From Babylonia areolata (lineage: Eukaryota > Mollusca > Gastropoda > Neogastropoda > Buccinidae): a DNA stretch of 64,000 nucleotides. Positions 60,901 through 64,000 of this stretch are shown piece by piece. A model generated the notes under the pieces. That model made no database searches and was not told the origin of the DNA. It saw only the letters and a list, made by a program, of their open reading frames with translations. The translations under genes and the position numbers were made by a program. The stretch covers positions 22,792,104 to 22,856,103 of the forward strand of contig NC_134883.1 of the NCBI RefSeq assembly GCF_041734735.1, in the 5' to 3' direction. Within the stretch, counting starts at the first letter, position 1. Each line of letters opens with the position of its first letter.

Positions 60901-63900
60901 ATTAATAATTTGTCATGGCGTTATTGTTTAATGTTTGAATTATTAGTAAATTATTGAGAGGGCTCAAAGATGATTTGTCCGTTGAATGCACGGAAAAACC
61001 GCTTATCTTTTCTGTGGACAGAGTGATTTTTCTGTGTGATTGACTGATAATTTATCATCGTGTTATTGCTTAATTATTGAATTATTAGTGAAGGACAGAG
61101 AGGGCCGACAGAGAGGGCCCAGAAACACCTAGAAACCGGCCGAAACCGCGCACAAATCGACCGTTGAAGTTATGCAACACTTAGCGGACCCTTCCTGACT
61201 GTGAGCTGGGTGGGGGCAGCATTTGAAATCGTGTAGTGGGGCTGAATGAATCCGCCAGGTGTTAAGATCATCTGGTCAGTTTTTACAGGCAACCTGCAAG
61301 CTTCAGAACAAAAGCTAAGTGATTTTTCTGTGAATTTGATTAATAATTTGTCATGGCGTTATTGTTTAATGTTTGAATTATTAGTAAATTATTGAGAGGG
61401 CTCAAAGATGATTTGTCCGTTGAATGCACGGAAAAACCGCTTATCTTTTCTGTGGACAGAGTGATTTTTCTGTGTGATTGACTGATAATTTATCATCGTG
61501 TTATTGCTTAATTATTGAATTATTAGTGAAGGACAGAGAGGGCCGACAGAGAGGGCCCAGAAACACCTAGAAACCGGCCGAAACCGCGCACAAATCGACC
61601 GTTGAAGTTATGCAACACTTAGCGGACCCTTCCTGACTGTGAGCTGGGTGGGGGCAGCATTTGAAATCGTGTAGTGGGGCTGAATGAATCCGCCAGGTGT
61701 TAAGATCATCTGGTCAGTTTTTACAGGCAACCTGCAAGCTTCAGAACAAAAGCTAAGTGATTTTTCTGTGAATTTGATTAATAATTTGTCATGGCGTTAT
61801 TGTTTAATGTTTGAATTATTAGTAAATTATTGAGAGGGCTCAAAGATGATTTGTCCGTTGAATGCACGGAAAAACCGCTTATCTTTTCTGTGGACAGAGT
61901 GATTTTTCTGTGTGATTGACTGATAATTTATCATCGTGTTATTGCTTAATTATTGAATTATTAGTGAAGGACAGAGAGGGCCGACAGAGAGGGCCCAGAA
62001 ACACCTAGAAACCGGCCGAAACCGCGCACAAATCGACCGTTGAAGTTATGCAACACTTAGCGGACCCTTCCTGACTGTGAGCTGGGTGGGGGCAGCATTT
62101 GAAATCGTGTAGTGGGGCTGAATGAATCCGCCAGGTGTTAAGATCATCTGGTCAGTTTTTACAGGCAACCTGCAAGCTTCAGAACAAAAGCTAAGTGATT
62201 TTTCTGTGAATTTGATTAATAATTTGTCATGGCGTTATTGTTTAATGTTTGAATTATTAGTAAATTATTGAGAGGGCTCAAAGATGATTTGTCCGTTGAA
62301 TGCACGGAAAAACCGCTTATCTTTTCTGTGGACAGAGTGATTTTTCTGTGTGATTGACTGATAATTTATCATCGTGTTATTGCTTAATTATTGAATTATT
62401 AGTGAAGGACAGAGAGGGCCGACAGAGAGGGCCCAGAAACACCTAGAAACCGGCCGAAACCGCGCACAAATCGACCGTTGAAGTTATGCAACACTTAGCG
62501 GACCCTTCCTGACTGTGAGCTGGGTGGGGGCAGCATTTGAAATCGTGTAGTGGGGCTGAATGAATCCGCCAGGTGTTAAGATCATCTGGTCAGTTTTTAC
62601 AGGCAACCTGCAAGCTTCAGAACAAAAGCTAAGTGATTTTTCTGTGAATTTGATTAATAATTTGTCATGGCGTTATTGTTTAATGTTTGAATTATTAGTA
62701 AATTATTGAGAGGGCTCAAAGATGATTTGTCCGTTGAATGCACGGAAAAACCGCTTATCTTTTCTGTGGACAGAGTGATTTTTCTGTGTGATTGACTGAT
62801 AATTTATCATCGTGTTATTGCTTAATTATTGAATTATTAGTGAAGGACAGAGAGGGCCGACAGAGAGGGCCCAGAAACACCTAGAAACCGGCCGAAACCG
62901 CGCACAAATCGACCGTTGAAGTTATGCAACACTTAGCGGACCCTTCCTGACTGTGAGCTGGGTGGGGGCAGCATTTGAAATCGTGTAGTGGGGCTGAATG
63001 AATCCGCCAGGTGTTAAGATCATCTGGTCAGTTTTTACAGGCAACCTGCAAGCTTCAGAACAAAAGCTAAGTGATTTTTCTGTGAATTTGATTAATAATT
63101 TGTCATGGCGTTATTGTTTAATGTTTGAATTATTAGTAAATTATTGAGAGGGCTCAAAGATGATTTGTCCGTTGAATGCACGGAAAAACCGCTTATCTTT
63201 TCTGTGGACAGAGTGATTTTTCTGTGTGATTGACTGATAATTTATCATCGTGTTATTGCTTAATTATTGAATTATTAGTGAAGGACAGAGAGGGCCGACA
63301 GAGAGGGCCCAGAAACACCTAGAAACCGGCCGAAACCGCGCACAAATCGACCGTTGAAGTTATGCAACACTTAGCGGACCCTTCCTGACTGTGAGCTGGG
63401 TGGGGGCAGCATTTGAAATCGTGTAGTGGGGCTGAATGAATCCGCCAGGTGTTAAGATCATCTGGTCAGTTTTTACAGGCAACCTGCAAGCTTCAGAACA
63501 AAAGCTAAGTGATTTTTCTGTGAATTTGATTAATAATTTGTCATGGCGTTATTGTTTAATGTTTGAATTATTAGTAAATTATTGAGAGGGCTCAAAGATG
63601 ATTTGTCCGTTGAATGCACGGAAAAACCGCTTATCTTTTCTGTGGACAGAGTGATTTTTCTGTGTGATTGACTGATAATTTATCATCGTGTTATTGCTTA
63701 ATTATTGAATTATTAGTGAAGGACAGAGAGGGCCGACAGAGAGGGCCCAGAAACACCTAGAAACCGGCCGAAACCGCGCACAAATCGACCGTTGAAGTTA
63801 TGCAACACTTAGCGGACCCTTCCTGACTGTGAGCTGGGTGGGGGCAGCATTTGAAATCGTGTAGTGGGGCTGAATGAATCCGCCAGGTGTTAAGATCATC

Positions 63901-64000
63901 TGGTCAGTTTTTACAGGCAACCTGCAAGCTTCAGAACAAAAGCTAAGTGATTTTTCTGTGAATTTGATTAATAATTTGTCATGGCGTTATTGTTTAATGT
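36807..64000 (+). repeat. Satellite B, 438-bp period, about 62 copies
   Basis: The marker GGACAGAGTG recurs at 36928, 37366, 37804, 38242 and 38680, and so on to 63644. That span is 61 periods of 438 bp minus 2 bp, explained by two single-base deletions (near 40384 and 52630). The monomer has two related modules starting AGTGATTTTTCTGTG, 296 and 142 bp apart, and a 13-bp direct duplication GACAGAGAGGGCC. It is homologous to satellite A along its length, but diverged. No gene is seen; a 70-codon minus-strand frame at 40261-40473 exists only because of the deletion near 40384. The array runs off the window end. Confidence 0.95.
46940..64000 (+). repeat. Homogenised block of satellite B
   Basis: From about 46940 all copies (about 39) share GTAAATTATTG and GATCATCTGG. 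The only difference I saw is one missing T near 52630. Left of this point, copies carry mixed states at these and other sites. The block therefore has a more recent common origin, or was collapsed or extended during assembly. Confidence 0.8.

Noticed and set aside
34639-64000. CENP-B box in satellites A and B
   Set aside because: I looked for TTCG followed at the right distance by A and CGGG. The TTCGAAAAGG in satellite A lacks the CGGG part, and satellite B has no match.
36807-64000. rDNA spacer or histone cluster as source of the 438-bp repeat
   Set aside because: No rRNA-like, 5S, tRNA or histone-coding sequence could be recognised in any monomer.

Overview
This window is eukaryotic repeat DNA, probably animal, and I find no protein-coding or RNA gene in it. 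It consists almost wholly of tandem repeats at several nested scales. Two weak signs point to a lophotrochozoan, perhaps a gastropod mollusc. One is a retroposon 3' end with an AATAAA and a (GATT)n tail near position 300. The other is a recurring domain (CTGCTGGTCAAGCATCTGCT followed by TATATGGATTTGTCTGAAC) that resembles, from memory, the conserved domain of SINEs abundant in molluscan genomes. This is recollection, not a search.

Layout: (1) 1-868 holds a little non-repetitive DNA, a 24-bp minisatellite interrupted by the short retroposon insertion, and a CAC/ACT-rich tract. (2) 869-34602 is a composite macrosatellite in which a spacer of about 800 bp (AT-rich block, SINE-like domain, conserved non-repetitive block) alternates with arrays of a 22-bp minisatellite. 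There are eight spacer copies (three full, five truncated or rearranged) and seven arrays. Six arrays are 180-370 bp. The seventh (5977-33247) has expanded to 27.3 kb and contains a 19.5-kb GC- and CpG-rich core (8761-28296) of near-uniform units. (3) 34603-34638 is a short A/T-rich junction. (4) 34639-36806 is a satellite with a 454-bp period (about five copies). (5) 36807-64000 is a related satellite with a 438-bp period (about 62 copies), still running at the window end.

The nested structures inform each other. The core unit has no A on the plus strand, so its complement has no T and cannot encode a stop codon; this explains minus-strand open frames of 17-19 kb in all three frames at once. 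The core carries 16 short inverted segments that create hairpins, arranged in pairs 122 or 100 bp apart, and kilobase-scale higher-order repeats. The two long satellites are sister families that share an internal two-module structure and are joined by one in-register hybrid monomer. The last 17 kb of the 438-bp array looks essentially identical copy to copy. The region would fit heterochromatin (pericentromeric or subtelomeric), but the sequence alone does not show which. Large arrays like these are also prone to assembly error.
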